Assembly: GCA_028554795.2 (NCBI GenBank)
Contig: JAPYKE020000270.1
Coordinates: forward strand, 947,501-1,011,500
DNA from: Sinohyriopsis cumingii
Taxonomy: Eukaryota > Mollusca > Bivalvia > Unionida > Unionidae
DNA: 64,000 bases
Direction: 5' to 3'
Shown here in pieces: positions 44,677 through 58,224 of this stretch. The notes under the pieces were generated by a model. The model saw nothing but the letters and a program-made list of their open reading frames with translations. It did not search any database and was not told the origin of the DNA. A program made the translations under genes and the position numbers. The first letter of the stretch is position 1; each line of letters opens with the position of its first letter.

Positions 44677-44976
44677 TGTGTGTGTGTTTGGATTTTTAAC
44701 GTAGCTTTAACAATTTTTCAGTCATATCGCTACGATATCTGCAGTGCGACAGCTTATAGTGATACCTGGCAACGGGGCATCGTTCTGAAGACATGTAGCA
44801 TGATGTCCCACCCAGTCACATTATCCCGATGCCAGGCCGACCAGTCCTAACACTAACCTCTTAATGCTGAGCGTCAAGCGACGCAGCTGTGAGTACCATT
44901 TTTGTAAGTCTTTGGTATGACTCGGCCGGGGATCGAACCCACGACCTCTCGCATCTAACCACTAGGCCACCGGAGC
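44677..44976 (-). mobile_element. SINE family 1 copy
   Basis: Reverse-strand copy from a (GT)n end to GGCCACCGGAGC. Box B complement (GGGATCGAACCC) and box A complement (CCACTAGGCCA) are both present, but about 15 bases of the anticodon-arm region between them are deleted. Confidence 0.9.
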
Positions 44977-47900
44977 TAAAAGTCTGATAGTAAATGCTGG
45001 TTTATAAAATAGTCCACTTATGTATTACACTAGCTAGTCAAATATATTTAAGTATAGAAGGTGTATCTCAGTCGCACATATGAAATGTTCCGGCTAGAAA
45101 TAAATAAAATTCTCATTGTAATGGACAATGTTTTGAAACAACATACAGAACTGTAAAGTGTTTTTTTTTATGGACATTAAATAACCCAAACTATATACTC
45201 AATTTTATCTACTTGAGATAGGATGGTCAATTTTATGAAAATATGAAATTGAAAATAAATTTACTTTCTAACAAGCAAACACATGTTAATATGGGTTTAT
45301 TCAAGTGAATGATACATATCCTTAAGGATGATTTAAAGCACATAAAAATGATCCTTTGAGTTGATAAATGTTAATAAATTACTGAGTCCATATGATGATA
45401 GTGAACAAAATATTCACAAAGATACCCACTTATTGTTATAAAAAAAAAATAATATATTACAACAAATGTTTTAATTAGCATGCCCGTTATTGGCCAGTTA
45501 AGAATACAGCTGGGATCTAGTCTTGAAGCTTCCTGTTTTCTTCTAATGACAAGATGTGATAATGAAAAACAATCTCACATAACAAACTATTGATACGCAT
45601 ATTAAACATGAAAAACATATGTTACATAAAATAAACGTGTTAGATTTAAGAAACATGACACGTACATTAGTTGTTTGGGGATTTTACAACACAAACCATT
45701 GTATAACCTGTCTCTCTTTTGGATTTTTGACAATATTTTCTTCAAACTGTCTTGTATTCAGCCACGTTTAATGTCAGATTCATAATTACCATTATTTTTT
45801 AATTGTTTTATTGTCATTAATATTGCATGAAACCAATTTGCTTTTTAAAACAATACAAAGAAAATTCTACTGCAGATTCATCTTTAAATTTAAACATTTT
45901 TCCAGTGTCCATCGTCAATGGTAATTGATGATAGTCTGAGTCCTTAGATCTATCAAACCCCAAACCGAAACCTCTGTATCATTTGTCATATCATCATATA
46001 AATCTTCTGCCAATATTCCCTTAATCAAGTTACAATTGTCAGTGTACCATACTCTATTAGAATGATTTGGTTTCCCATTATCGCCTGTTTTAAAACAACA
46101 AAAGATTTAAATGTATGAATAGTAGCCTGAGTCGTTTGCTTATCGTCCTAATCGTCTTCCTTATAACATGCTCATGTCACCTTTTCGACACTCTGTACAA
46201 TCTAACATTCTCAGTTTTGTATTATTAGTTTTGATCGTCTCTCTGCCTTATAATAATGTGAGTATGTCATATTATGTGATGTCAGAAAATACTATACGCA
46301 GAATGTACAGGGAGTAGCATATCTTCAAATATTTCTAAGCCAACATGAATAAACATGACCAAATTTCGCTCATAATACATTGGCACGTGACCATAGTCTC
46401 TGTGCTTCTACCACATATATATTATATATTGTAGTACTTGATGCTGAATAGTTTGGTATTTCAAGGCTATATATTACAATGTGGGTAACATATAATTGTC
46501 AAAGCAACGCGACAGAACAGCCCCTTTATCCTGAATGTGTTGAATCACAAGCAGAGCTTAAGTCAAATCTATGAAATCGCACAATATAACAGGTGTCTTC
46601 GAAAAACAGGAGTAAGTTCACGCAAGAACATTACAGTTGAACTAAAACTGTTCATTTCATCAGAGAACTTTCCCATAAATAGCAATTAATCTCACATTCT
46701 TAACACGCGTAAGATAAAAGAATTGATAAAGAAACAATGGAAACAGGATATGATAATTAAATCTTCAGTCAACAGTCCTTGCATGTGAGGGAAAGGGACT
46801 ACATAATAAATGCATTTGCAATTACGAAAATGAAAATATCACCATGGACTATTCTTAAAGAAACAATCATTCTTTACTTCACTAAAATAAGAATATCTAG
46901 CAAGTACCAATTTAATTCAAGTGGTATTCCAAATAAATTCTAATATTAAATGTGTTGATTTGTTTGTATTCTCTAACGAGCTAATGTGCAAATGGCCCAA
47001 AATGTGGGTATGTGTTACGCCTTTGATATATCAAAATAATATAATCCAAACAGTCCTTATCTGCATTCACTATAATTCCAAATAAATGTTTTAGCTATTG
47101 AATATTATTAAGCATTTTGTTACTGCAGTGAACAATAATTTGAATAAATATTCTAACCAAATAAAAAACCTGAATAGAACAATAGCAATATTCACATTGC
47201 AATCTTTCGGCGACATCATATTTTCTATGTATTTAGATTTTAAATGTGTGTATATGTGCAGGAATATGGTAGATATTCAAATACTTTTTTTCCATCAAAA
47301 TCGTTGTGACCTTTAACCATCCATAAAAATAGTGCGAAATACGATAACCTTAGATCTTCAAGGTAGAGAGTTAAAGTTAGGCCAACTTCGAAGTTAAGTA
47401 GCTTGTGGTCATGACCAGCATGATTTATTAGATAATGAGAGGTTCACCATTGGATCAGGATCGGACTGCCGCTCTCCTTAATGAGAATTATCACTCGCCA
47501 CTGCCTGTATTCCCCTTTAATCAATCGGAAAGAGGGTGTCCGATTTACAGAACCATTTGTCTCATGAACCGAACGTCCTTATGTTCTCTGGATGATGTAC
47601 ACCAGAGTCAACATTGACTTAAACATTGTTAATGTTCTTTGTCAGGTTCATAATCAATTTAATCATTGACAAGTATCCTCAATGTGAACAACATTTCAAT
47701 CTAGGAAAGTGTGTTATTTTATATCTTGCCCAATCTGTTCGCTAGACAGTATAATACACTAGTGCATGAAATATATCTCCTCTTTTCATTAGTAATGTTC
47801 ATGTTCATAATAATACATCAATGGAATGTTAATGTTTTATATTTTCAAAGCAGTAGAGTTACAAAATGAGTCTCGCCAACTCTTGTTTCTTTGGTAACTG

Positions 47901-48199
47901 TTGGCCCATTCAAGCCTTAGGAATTATGGATATATTTATGTATATGATCAGTGAAGCTATTCATTAGACTTAAATGTGAAAAGATATTACTATGTGATCC
48001 ATCTAAATTTCCATGTTTGCAGATATATTCACTTCTTATTTAAGACAAAAATGTATCTTAAAATATGCATATTTTCATCTGTGGGAATATACACAATAAC
48101 AAATACAGGAATCTTATTTTAATAATTATATTTTTTTAAACTACACATACTTATGCACAAACCAGACATGTTTCATGCAAATGAAGACCTAAAGATAAC
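44977..48199. other. No recognised gene or repeat
   Basis: AT-rich single-copy-looking DNA. Small ORFs at 47098-47316 and 47435-47617 have no domain that I know. The GC-richer patch at 47340-47620 is the only compositional change. Confidence 0.5.
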
Positions 48200-48519
48200 G
48201 TGTGTGTGTGTTCTGGATTTTTAACGTAGCATTAACAATTTTCCAGTCATATCGCTACGATGTCTGCATTGTTACAGTTTATAGTGATACCTAGCACCGT
48301 GGCATCATTCCGAAGACATGTAGCATGATGTCCCACCCAGTCACATTATCCTGACACCAGGCTGACCAGTCCTTACACTAACCTCTTAATGCTGAGCGCC
48401 AAGCGAGGCAGATGTTAGTACCACTTTTATAAGATTTTGTTATGACTCGACTGGGGATTGAAACCACGAACTCCCGTATTGGAGGCTGAGGCACTATCCA
48501 CAAGGCCATTAGAGTGGTC
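48200..48519 (-). mobile_element. SINE family 1 copy, older
   Basis: Reverse-strand copy with a (GT)n end, TTTTTAACGTAGCATTAACA, the CATGATGTCCCACCCAGTCA block and a changed head (box B complement GGGATTGAAACC). More substitutions than the copies at 27592 and 53767. Confidence 0.88.
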
Positions 48520-48699
48520 CTAAAAATAAGGAAAGTAGCGAGAATCATTCTTGATCGAAATTTTGTGGTCCACCAAACATCGGCGACTAATTAAAATGCG
48601 TCTAATTCAGCTGATACATTAGTAGGAGTTATCCATACATATTAATGCATTATCCTTGGGTGAAAAATATACACATTTTGTAACAACATGACTGTCTTT

Positions 48700-49004
48700 T
48701 TAAGAACACGTAATGTATGGTATGCATGGTATGTATGTATTGTATGTATGGTATGTATGTATGTTGGTTTGTATGGCATGTATATATGGTATGCACGGTA
48801 TGTATATATTGTATGTATGGTATGTATGCTGGTATTATGGTATGTATGTATGTTGATATATATATTATATATGGTATGTATGGTATGGAATGAATGGCAT
48901 GTATGCTTTGTATGTATTGTATGCATGGCGTGTATGGTAGAAATGGTATATGTGTATTGTATGTAAGTATGTACGGTGCGTATTTATGTATATATGTATG
49001 CAAG

Positions 49005-49079
<75 letters not shown>

Positions 49080-49098
49080 CTATGGTATGTATTGTAAA
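48700..49098. repeat. GTAT-rich satellite running into (AT)n and (GT)n
   Basis: From 48700 to about 49005, irregular GTATG/GGTATGTAT units with GCATG variants; then (AT)n to 49040 and (GT)n 49041-49078. Long overlapping ORFs on both strands here are translations of the repeat, not genes. Confidence 0.9.
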
Positions 49099-52000
49099 TA
49101 TAAATTAAGAAAAAGAGGTATGAACACCATACTCTGCTTTCATCACAGTGAATAGTTGCATTTTCTGCATTTAATATCCTTGGATTTGTGCATAACATAT
49201 GGGTACTACTTAATCCCTTAAATCAGCAAACGTGTGCGTCTACCTCTCAGACGACCACATTCCCCCTACTGTCTAAAACTCGAACGGATCCAGTTTCCCC
49301 CACTGTCTTCGATAGTGACAAGTATGAGTATGCCATTTGATATTTTGGACAGTTTTCCACACGTTCAGTTAGGAAATTTACGCCATTTGTTCACAAAATT
49401 GTACTATTTCCTCGTATATTAATATTTACGAGTACATAAAATAATTTAGAGGTTGGAATAATATTGAGAAAGCACCTTTGATATGAAACATTCCAGATAT
49501 AAGAGGCACAAACACTATTAAACTTGTTCAAACGTCCTGTAAAGGTCAATATATGTACATAATGCTATTCAATAAGTCAATAAATTTTATATGAAAACCT
49601 TATCGCCCTAAACCTAAAATAGCCATGTCTAGATGTATTTTCGATAACATTGTTCTACGAGAATTCGATTATATAAATAAATAATGAATATATAAATGAT
49701 CAGTCTAAATCACCTTGTCATGCATACTTGTCGAAAGAAAATTTCACAAAATGGTTGAAATGTAAGTGCGTTTATTATAACAAGGTCTTGAAAACTAATT
49801 TGCATTTCAACTGTTTGTGGAAATCAGGCGGAAATACCAAGAAGTCACGACGATGTTAACCATCGGTGGGGTGCTCGAAATACAAAAACGATGATAGTAC
49901 TCATTTATTATTAATCTGATCAACCTTCTCCAAATTTTCTATATGCTATCCTTGTTTTCTATAGTATTAAAGGTACATCAGTACTCGGGACTTTCCTGGT
50001 GTTTTTACATACCGAAGAAGTATTATTCATATGAGATAAATAATGAATAGCAAGCCTTTGTACCCTTGATATTTTCAACAGGAGACCTGGCAGTTGTGCC
50101 TTGTTTCAACACTGATGAGAACTATTCCTCATTTGAATTGTATTGATGATCTTACGTGTAATTTATACTTGCAATAGTAAAGTCGAGTTTAAAGGTGGGT
50201 TAAATACGGGTTGTTTAATGAAGATATGGAATAGACTTACACAGAAAAGAAGAGTGTAAATCATCAACTTAAACCGTTGACGTTAGACTTATATAGATAA
50301 TCTTGGAGATACATTTCATAAAACGAACAAAGGTACTCTTCACATAGGGTTAAATCAGTTTTAAAATGGATTGGTAACAGCATTGCCAAAGCGATGCTAA
50401 TTTGGGGATAACATGTCACCTTGAAAGAAACCGGTAAAAAAAACAGAAATATGGTATTTCAGGCAGGTTTCTTCTAACTTTGTCGAACACACACAATCCG
50501 CCAAAGCATAGTCAAATATAATAATGCGATTGCAAATGAAAACGCCTGTACTTACCAACCATAGAGACTCATCCATCCATCCATGCTATTCCACGAAAAG
50601 TTTTCAATGCAGCGTGCCATTGCACGAGGGATAGTAATACTCGTCATATTTCTAAGTCAGAAAATTTAACTTTCCAAGAATGAATTTCCTGATGTCGCTA
50701 CAAACTTCATTAGAACTGTATTTTGTAGGCATATTTCTATTGCTGCACATATTCCCACTGTATGACTGCTGCACAGCATCATACCATTTCCTACTATAGA
50801 ACACTTTCCGAATTAGAACTGGTGAAAGTTAAAACTTATCCATAGAAAATGTGTATTTTATTTATTGTCAAATCCATAAGGCAACCATCGATTAAATGTG
50901 ATAATAAAGTAATATCAACTGATTTTATGTTTCTATTTTCTCAGGCGTAGAACTTGTGTAGTTAGGGTCAAAAGGTCACACCATTACCCTCATTAACATA
51001 TTCGCCTTCATGTGTACTACATGTACATATATTTGGTAGAGAAAAGAAAACAGCACGTGAATAAAAACTCTCATTGAGAAATGTTGGAACACATAGCCAT
51101 TATAACTTTTTCTTGTTCTTTTATTTTCCTTTTCTAAAGTGACATTTATAATTAGATTCTACATAGATAATTATCCGATTTTTGTAAAAGAATACAAAAC
51201 CTAATGATATAAAAAGATAAGCAATAATAGTTTCTGCTTACCCAGATCCATGGTTTAACCACTATTATAATGCTTGGAAATCTAAAATATAAATATCTAG
51301 CTAAACAATGTTAGCTATTATTTTAAGGGTCTATTAATATATGCATGAAAATTTGCAGAATTTTGTACAGTTGTTTCATTTTGCAACGAATGTAATATGT
51401 AGCATATTACGCATGTCAATGCAGAGTGTAGGATATTGAAAGTGTGAACGCAAATTTGTAACACATTTCACGTGTTTGTGTCATTTGAATAATATTGGCT
51501 GTGTTAGTGCTAAATGTGGCATATTGTGTATGTTAACACGGCTTGTAGCATATATTGAACAAAAGCTTTAATGTATCATCGTTTATTGCACCTAAAGATT
51601 CGGTGATTTTATTTAAACTGTGCAGGTTATATACTTGTTAGGTGTAGGTATGCAACGGAGTTTTACTTTGTTTCCTCCTGCACCAGTTTTTCAGAAGTTT
51701 CCTGAAAAAATACGTTGTAGAAATGGAAAGTTGGAAATTTAAATTTGTCACTCACTTCCCTTAATTTCCTTGAAATATTTTAAGGATATCAAAAAGGCTT
51801 TAGACATGTTTTGCGTTTTGTGCAATAAAGATTTCCGTGTATTTTCCTGTCGCACTTTTATAGAAATATATTGTAAAACTTCAGTTTATCGTTGTTTTTC
51901 CATCCAAGCTGTTCTAAGAACACTTGATATGCGGTTGAGCTAAATGTACAATAACGTTTCATTTTAGTCCTCTGTGCCAACATTTGAGAAGTGTCTGAAA

Positions 52001-52689
52001 AAAGAGGACTTTCCAGAATTCAACATGCATTGCCTCGTCTAAATGTCACTTGGTTTTCAGAGAAAATGTATATGATGGATAAGTGTTTGGCGTATGAGCA
52101 ATGAAATTTCTTTTTTTTTTTCCCTAACACAGCTTAAGACAATTTGTTAAAACGTTTTTGAGTAGATAAGAGGTTGGGATGGGCGCACATTAAACGTCAG
52201 TTATCTTATTGGGTGACCATGATAATTATAAATAACTATTATATTTACGTACGTGCAAGTAGAGTCCAACTGCAAATAATATAGACCCTTATTTGCCGTC
52301 GCAAAATGCGCTGGCAAAACAGTTTGTTCTACTGATTACTCCTTACAAATTCAATCGACTATTATATGCAAGTACAGTATCCAAAGCAGATTTAGATTTG
52401 GAATTGACGTATAAGAGCATATTTGCGATGCTTTGAAATAGGTGTTCCAAATAAGTGTATGAATTATTAATGTGCACGTGGGTTAACACGTTTGGATTGA
52501 GTTTATCCAAGTCAGAGCAATTAGTACGGTCAACTATTACAGTTTGTTAAATATCCAGTATAAAAGAAATTTTGACATAGGTGTAAAAAGTTAACTTTCC
52601 CATTTAAGTCCTTTTAGATTTTAGTCACAGTTGTTGGGCATCTGTATTCCATGAACAGAAATAACTTCCGCCTTTCCATTAAATTTTAG
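49099..52689. other. No recognised gene
   Basis: AT-rich. Blocks at 51700-51810 and 52000-52070 resemble the short repeats at 20440-20840. Nothing else recognised. Confidence 0.5.
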
Positions 52690-53766
52690 CATCACCAGGT
52701 AGGCTATGCTTTTAAATTCCAAAAGCTTGCTTCATTTTGGAGTTGATTTGAATTTATATTTTGCATTCAAGACTTTTGTTTGTGTTTCATTAGAAATTCA
52801 TATGCAAACAAATACACGATTAAATTTACCTAATCGTTTGCTTCGTATTTAGAAGCTAACTTGTATTTTGCTTAGCTTTATGTGAAAAAATATGGCAGAG
52901 TTAATTTGAAACATTGTATAATTTATGCAAAATGAATTGTGCAATATTCCGCTACTTAACTTAAGGAAATAATGTTTACACGAAAGTCATACGCATATAT
53001 TCTGTATTACTTTTGAAATGATTCAATTATTATCAGATGCAAAACAGTAGAAATGGTAGACTTATTTTACCCAGTTTAAGTATGCTAGTCTTGTACTTAT
53101 GTAATCGTGTGATCATACGTACAGTGGCATGGAGAACTAAATTGTCTTCCTTCCAACCTTTATTGTTTACTCGATGTCCTCTATTTTCCAGCATTCTAGA
53201 AAAAAAATCGTTTTCAACAATGCATCATGAAACTTTAATATATCGTTTATCATACTTGTGTTTTGAAAATTGTATATATCGTGTACCATATTACTTAATT
53301 TATTATCTAAAACAATTATGTTTTATGAATGGATATCATCACTCTATGAACAAAAGAGACTGAAGTTTAAAATAAAACAAATGTTTTCATTATTGACCAG
53401 AATTCAAAATATCCATTTCAAGAACGAATTAATTGTAGACTAACTCATTTGCATTGTTTCATTAACGTGCAGTTACGTGAATACGAGTCTATACATTTCC
53501 CTGTTTGGAATTACTGCTGCCTAGGTTTTGTCTTCTTCTTAAATGACAAGTTTTAGAGTTTAACTCGATTTATGTGCTTTTCAATCCAGTTCTTTCATTT
53601 TCATACATTCATTGTGGCATTTCCTACACTTTTAACTGATTCTCAATCCTGGTCTGAAATTTATGTGAGACACGATATATGACTTATTCTTTGTGAATTG
53701 TATATCTTGTTATCTCACCTAAACATATGCCAGTAAGCATCTCACTGTATTTATAAATTCCAGTGT

Positions 53767-54070
53767 GGTTAGAGCGTCCGCCTCGGATGGGGGAGGTCGT
53801 GGGTTCGATCCCCACCCGAGTCATACCAAAGACTTACAAAAATGTTACTAACAGCTACCTCGCTTGGCGCTCAGCATTAAGAGGTTAGTGTTAGGACTGG
53901 TCGGCCCGGTGTCAGGATAATGTGACTGGGTGGGACATCATGCTATACGTCTGCGGCATGATGCGCCAGTGCTAGACATCACCATAAACTGCCACATTGC
54001 AGACATCATAGCGATATGATTGAAAAATTGTTAAAGCGACGTTAAAAAAAATATCCAAACCAAATCCAAA
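53767..54070 (+). mobile_element. SINE family 1 copy with target-site duplication
   Basis: Begins inside box A (GGTTAGAGCG) and keeps box B (GGTTCGATCCC) and the full body, ending TTAAAGCGACGTTAAAAAAA and an A/C-rich tail. A 14-base target duplication, ATAAATTCCAGTGT, flanks it at 53753-53766 and 54071-54084. The paralogous site in copy A2 (near 22570, TTGTAAATCCAGTG) is empty. Confidence 0.92.
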
Positions 54071-56916
54071 ATAAATTCCAGTGTTCAACTTTGTAGAACA
54101 TAGATGATGATATTGGTTAGTCTGCATCTTGATATGTATCTGCGTACAAAACAAATCAACAGTGAACAATGTACTAAATCATAATACGTTGAAATGTGTT
54201 TTGTCATATTTTCTTCCTCCGTTTGTAATTTCCGAAGATTTTTGTTATTTATTTTTATAACTTCGAGGCATTTTTCCCGAACGTAATGTTCAAGCAATAA
54301 AACTCTTTTGATTATTTTACGATCGTATTTTAAACAAACTAATTATTTATCATCCATTTAGATAATTCTCTTCAGGTGTAGGTCCAACTATTTTAAAACT
54401 ATCCACATAAGACAATTTTAAATTTCAATTTGATATGAAAGTCTGAGAAATTTAGTGACAATGTGGCATGATTATTAAGAACCTTAGTTGTTTTCTTTGA
54501 CGCCATCCAAAGCACAAACAACATAGACCATGATACCGAGCACCATTATTTGACGGCAATTCTCGGTGTGTGTTACCAGATGATACTAGTGATGTTATCA
54601 TGAGCCTAAAGTTTTATATTGGACACACCACTTTTTATACTACTGTCTTTATAAAATAACAATACTCATACTACGAAGACACATGACCATGTATCACGGT
54701 CCAGGTTAAAACTGAATATCGACTATTGCTTTATACAGCTGACAAACAAACGCGTAGACTAAATTTCACAAATGCGGACGGCTGCTTAGCTACGGCAATC
54801 ATATTTTTATTTGTATTCGGCGCTGAGGTATAAAAAAGCAAATTTATATGGCGGTCAGATATAGGAGTTATCAAAAATATACATAATATCAAAATATATT
54901 TCTGCCGTTATTTTCGTTGTGCCAAATCCACAACGGCAATACATTGCTATTAAGATGTCAAAATGCAACACCACAGACTTGCATTGATTGGAATGTACTA
55001 GTGCTCAGGATATAGCATATCACAGAATCATGAAACTCTTTATTAGAACCTCTGTATTACAGTGAAATGTAAAACAGGATTATAGTTTTAACATTGTTGT
55101 CATTACATGAAATCCAATACAAATACACCGAGAAAGAAATGGTATAAGTGATTGTATGTGGCATCCAAACTTTCGTATACACAAGTGAATAGGGGCTGGC
55201 CATTTACTAAGAAATCGGGCTTGGGGCTCGGATTAAAAAGAAATTTAATTACTCAAATAGTTTAAAATATTCTTGCGTCCTGCTCTAATTTGATTTTTGA
55301 AAAATCTACTGTCATAGTTGAAACAAATTATCTTGAGGTAAAATGAACAAACCAAAATTGTAGTTAAAACCAACTTTCTGGGCGATAGGCCTTTACTGCC
55401 TACACCTAATCATACATTATATGGTCTTTCATGTTGACATAATGCTTTACATGTTAAAAGTCGCATTTTGTAAAAAGTATTAAATATTTGTATCACAAGA
55501 CATTTTGAATATCATACAAAATTAACATACCAAGATGAAGATAAATTTGTGTATATTATCACTGTGTATGCTTTGATCAACAGTTCTTGTTTTGTTGTTC
55601 CCTTAACACAAAATGATTAGTCATAGGAAAACAAAGTGCCATACATTTATGACATTCAAAATCGTGAGATATTTCATTTTAGTAATGTACGCTAAAATAA
55701 ATAAACTTTTGTCTCTTAAAAAAAGAAAGGATTCTTTTCGAGATCAGTATTTAATTGACCTATACAACGTTCTTGTTCTAAAGTTATATCAGTTTCTCAA
55801 AAGTAATCACCAGGGGCCATTTTATACAGTTTACTTATTATGTGGCGCGTGCTTATGCAGTACCCATTACTCCAACTGCCTCACCACTAAATAACCTAAT
55901 TGTATTTCTTAGGCATAAAACACTATATAAGATCCAAACTAAAGCATTATTACTCTTTCCTGTATTTTGTTGTGACCTGTATATAGATCGCTGTATATCT
56001 GCAGAATCTACTCGTAAATTATGAATATGTTATTTTTGGTGTAATAGGTAGTAGTACAGGTAGCTGAGAGCATTCCCAAATGATGCTAACACAATTTTCG
56101 GGAACCTTGAAGTGTGTCATAACAACATGAAAATTTGTTTATCTCATCTAATTTGTGAGGTTGCCTTTGTGGTTTAGATATATGTTTACCCCACACAGTA
56201 ATGTTCCCTTATTGAATTAATGAGGACATTTTTTCCATCGAAAAGTATCAATTATTAACACGGGAAAATTTTGGTATAATGAATCATACAGTTGTTCTTG
56301 AAAAGCTACCAAGAACAGCACAGTCTCATTGTCATAAAATTTTATCAGAATCAATTATTTCGAAAAAGAACATTAAACAAAATAGGTTTTAACATAATTA
56401 ATGTATTTAATATAAATTCTTCAGTGCTGAATCTTCATGTTTTTTCTTTGGATTTTTAGTAATATGCTTACTAGAGAAGGCAAGATGAAGTATGCTAAAA
56501 ACAAATAATTACATGTAAACATGCATTGTATTGTCTTTTAATTATTCTAAAAATGTTAAAACTTCTAATAACAAATATGTAATAATCAAACTTCCATCAA
56601 AAAGACTATTTTTATTTTTCAGGTTGATTTTAAATCTATAATGTGTTTATTTCTGCAAGAAATAAGCAAGCAAAACTTACTAAATATAAAAATACATGTT
56701 TAATTTGAATAACGGCCCACATCGAGTGTACGTTTTACCATTTTTCATTTTCAAATACAAACGATGAAACATCTAACATATGAAAGATGTCAAAAATAAA
56801 TACAAACACACATGTCTATCAATACAGATAATTAATGGGTATATGGTCAAATAAAATAATGTCTGAATGGAGTTCCATCCTCTTTTTCCTCTTTTGTGAT
56901 AGCTTTATTCGCTTTA

Positions 56917-57215
56917 CAGTCTGATTTAAATTAGATCTTCATTATCATACTTGAAGATCTGACAGCGACCGCTTAGGGGCAATGTTCTCGTGACTTATAT
57001 TATTACCATAATCGTTACTTTTATCAGACAAGCAAATGAAGTCTTTCATCTTCGCGATTTAGAGGCTGAGCAGTATGGATGAAGAGCATCAATAAGCGCT
57101 GAACGATTTGATTCCATATGCTATTTAAAAGGTCAACTGAACATGACCCTTAAGTGGTCGCTGTGATATCTTTACGTAGGCAGTGGATATCTGATTTTAG
57201 TCAGATTGCAGACTT
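56917..57215. repeat. Inverted repeat, diverged paralogue of 25298-25630
   Basis: Left arm 56917-56996 and right arm 57131-57215. Arms still pair over ACAGCGACC/GGTCGCTGT and neighbouring blocks. The spacer is shorter (about 135 bases) than in the other copy. Confidence 0.65.
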
Positions 57216-57239
57216 TACAACATTTTCCTGTTCGAGTCT

Positions 57240-57405
57240 AAGATTCAGCCAATGTGAGTAATTGAGAAAGCTTGCCACTAGCTTCTCGTGGGTCGGTGGA
57301 TCTTTCCGGGGTTTTCTCGGGTTATTCCTTCACCATTAATACTGGCCGCCATGTATAGCCTATCGTGTACTGCAAAATGGCATTAAACCCCACAACAACA
57401 ACAAC
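57240..57405 (+). mobile_element. SINE family 2 fragment with (CAA)n tail
   Basis: GCCATGTATAGCCTATCGTGT, GCAAAATGGCATTAAACC and a (CAA)n tail match the 3' end of 39981-40190. Flanks CATTTTCCTGTTCGAGTCTAA and CATTTTCCTCCTCGTCTAA look like a target duplication of about 20 bases. Copy A2 has no such insert. Confidence 0.7.
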
Positions 57406-57659
57406 GACAGCATTTTCCTCCTCGTCTAATAAACGCAACAACCAATGTGGGCAAACGCATCTCAGTTATGAGCATTAAATATTGTAAAATACCCGCCTTC
57501 GTTGGAAATGTATAGGTATGGGCTATTGCCAAATAAATGTGCCAGAGGACCAAGGTCAGTGCAGTTTAGTTTAAACTATGAATAGTACGATTCGAGAGGG
57601 TTCAGGTTTGGCAACATATTATAGATTAATACATTGTTGTCTTAAACCCTGTTAAAAGT

Positions 57660-57735
57660 GTGTTAGCTATATGTGATTTAAGTTATATTTGATTTAATTT
57701 AATTGTCTGCTTGCTAGTTTTAAAATTATTTTTTA
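57660..57735 (+). repeat. Fragment of a 5' LTR
   Basis: TGTTAGCTATATGTGATTTAAGT and the following TTAATTGTCTGCTTGCTAGT, TTTAAAATTATTTTTT match the start of the 3' LTR at 60018. Only about 75 bases remain before the integrase remnant begins. Confidence 0.65.
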
Positions 57736-57740
57736 TATAT

Positions 57741-58045
57741 AAGGCTCATCTGCAACCTATTCCTGCATTTGACGAATAATTTAGTAGACTTATGTTAGAT
57801 CGTGTTGGTCCCTTACCTAAGAAAAAGTCAGGTAACCTATACTTGAGGCAATTTCTTTGAGGAATATTAAAATATTGATAAAGATTTTTACTCAAGTTGG
57901 CCTTCTAAAAAATGTCCAATCGGGTAAAGGGTCAAAATTTAGGTCTGGAACTTTTGAGCTAATTGTGCTTGAATTTGGCATTCAGCAGTTCAAGTCGAAA
58001 GTGAAATTATTGTTTGACAGAACTACAAGGGAGACAACTTTTTAA
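57741..58045 (+). pseudogene. Ty3/gypsy integrase fragment lying upstream of RT
   Basis: Reads HLQPIPAFDE, a stop (TAA 57777-57779), RLMLDRVGPLPKKKSGN, a frame change near 57850, then LIKIFTQVGLLKNVQSGKGS and GTFELIVLEFGIQQFKS, the core of a gypsy integrase. The first catalytic Asp (in LMLDRVGP) is present; the second, normally in QSDxGSNF, is Gly here. The third, Glu, is missing with the rest of the core. It is followed by the RT region, not preceded by it, so the pol order is integrase first, as in Gmr1-like elements. The gag, protease and N-terminal integrase parts are deleted. Confidence 0.8.
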
Positions 58046-58224
58046 TCTGGTAATGGGATTCTGTCTCGCTTGCTCAGTCTTCACAATTTTCTTCCGATTA
58101 GATATTACGGCTCAAACAAAATTAAGAAGAAATGAAAGAGTTCAATTATAATATTAGTGCTCATGGGATTTAAATAATTATCGGAGTACCAGTATATTGA
58201 AAGAGATAGCCGGGTTTAACATGC

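Larger units (their letters stand above)
52690..57240. repeat. Duplicated segment, copy B2 (partner at 21480-25690)
   Basis: Colinear with A2 throughout; clearest at TTCTCGGTGTGTGTTACCAG with GATACTAGTGATGTTATCAT (54560-54605; partner 23040-23080), GGAATGTACTAGTGCTCAxGA-like (54990), CATTACATGAAATCCAATAC (55102; partner 23570), and GAATGGAGTTCCATCCTCTT (56866; partner 25261). It contains the SINE at 53767-54070. Confidence 0.8.

Noticed and set aside
48642..49198. Long overlapping ORFs on both strands, up to 182 codons
   Set aside because: They are translations of the GTAT/CATAC satellite and the AT and GT tracts; the Tyr/His/Ile/Thr repeats have no other support.
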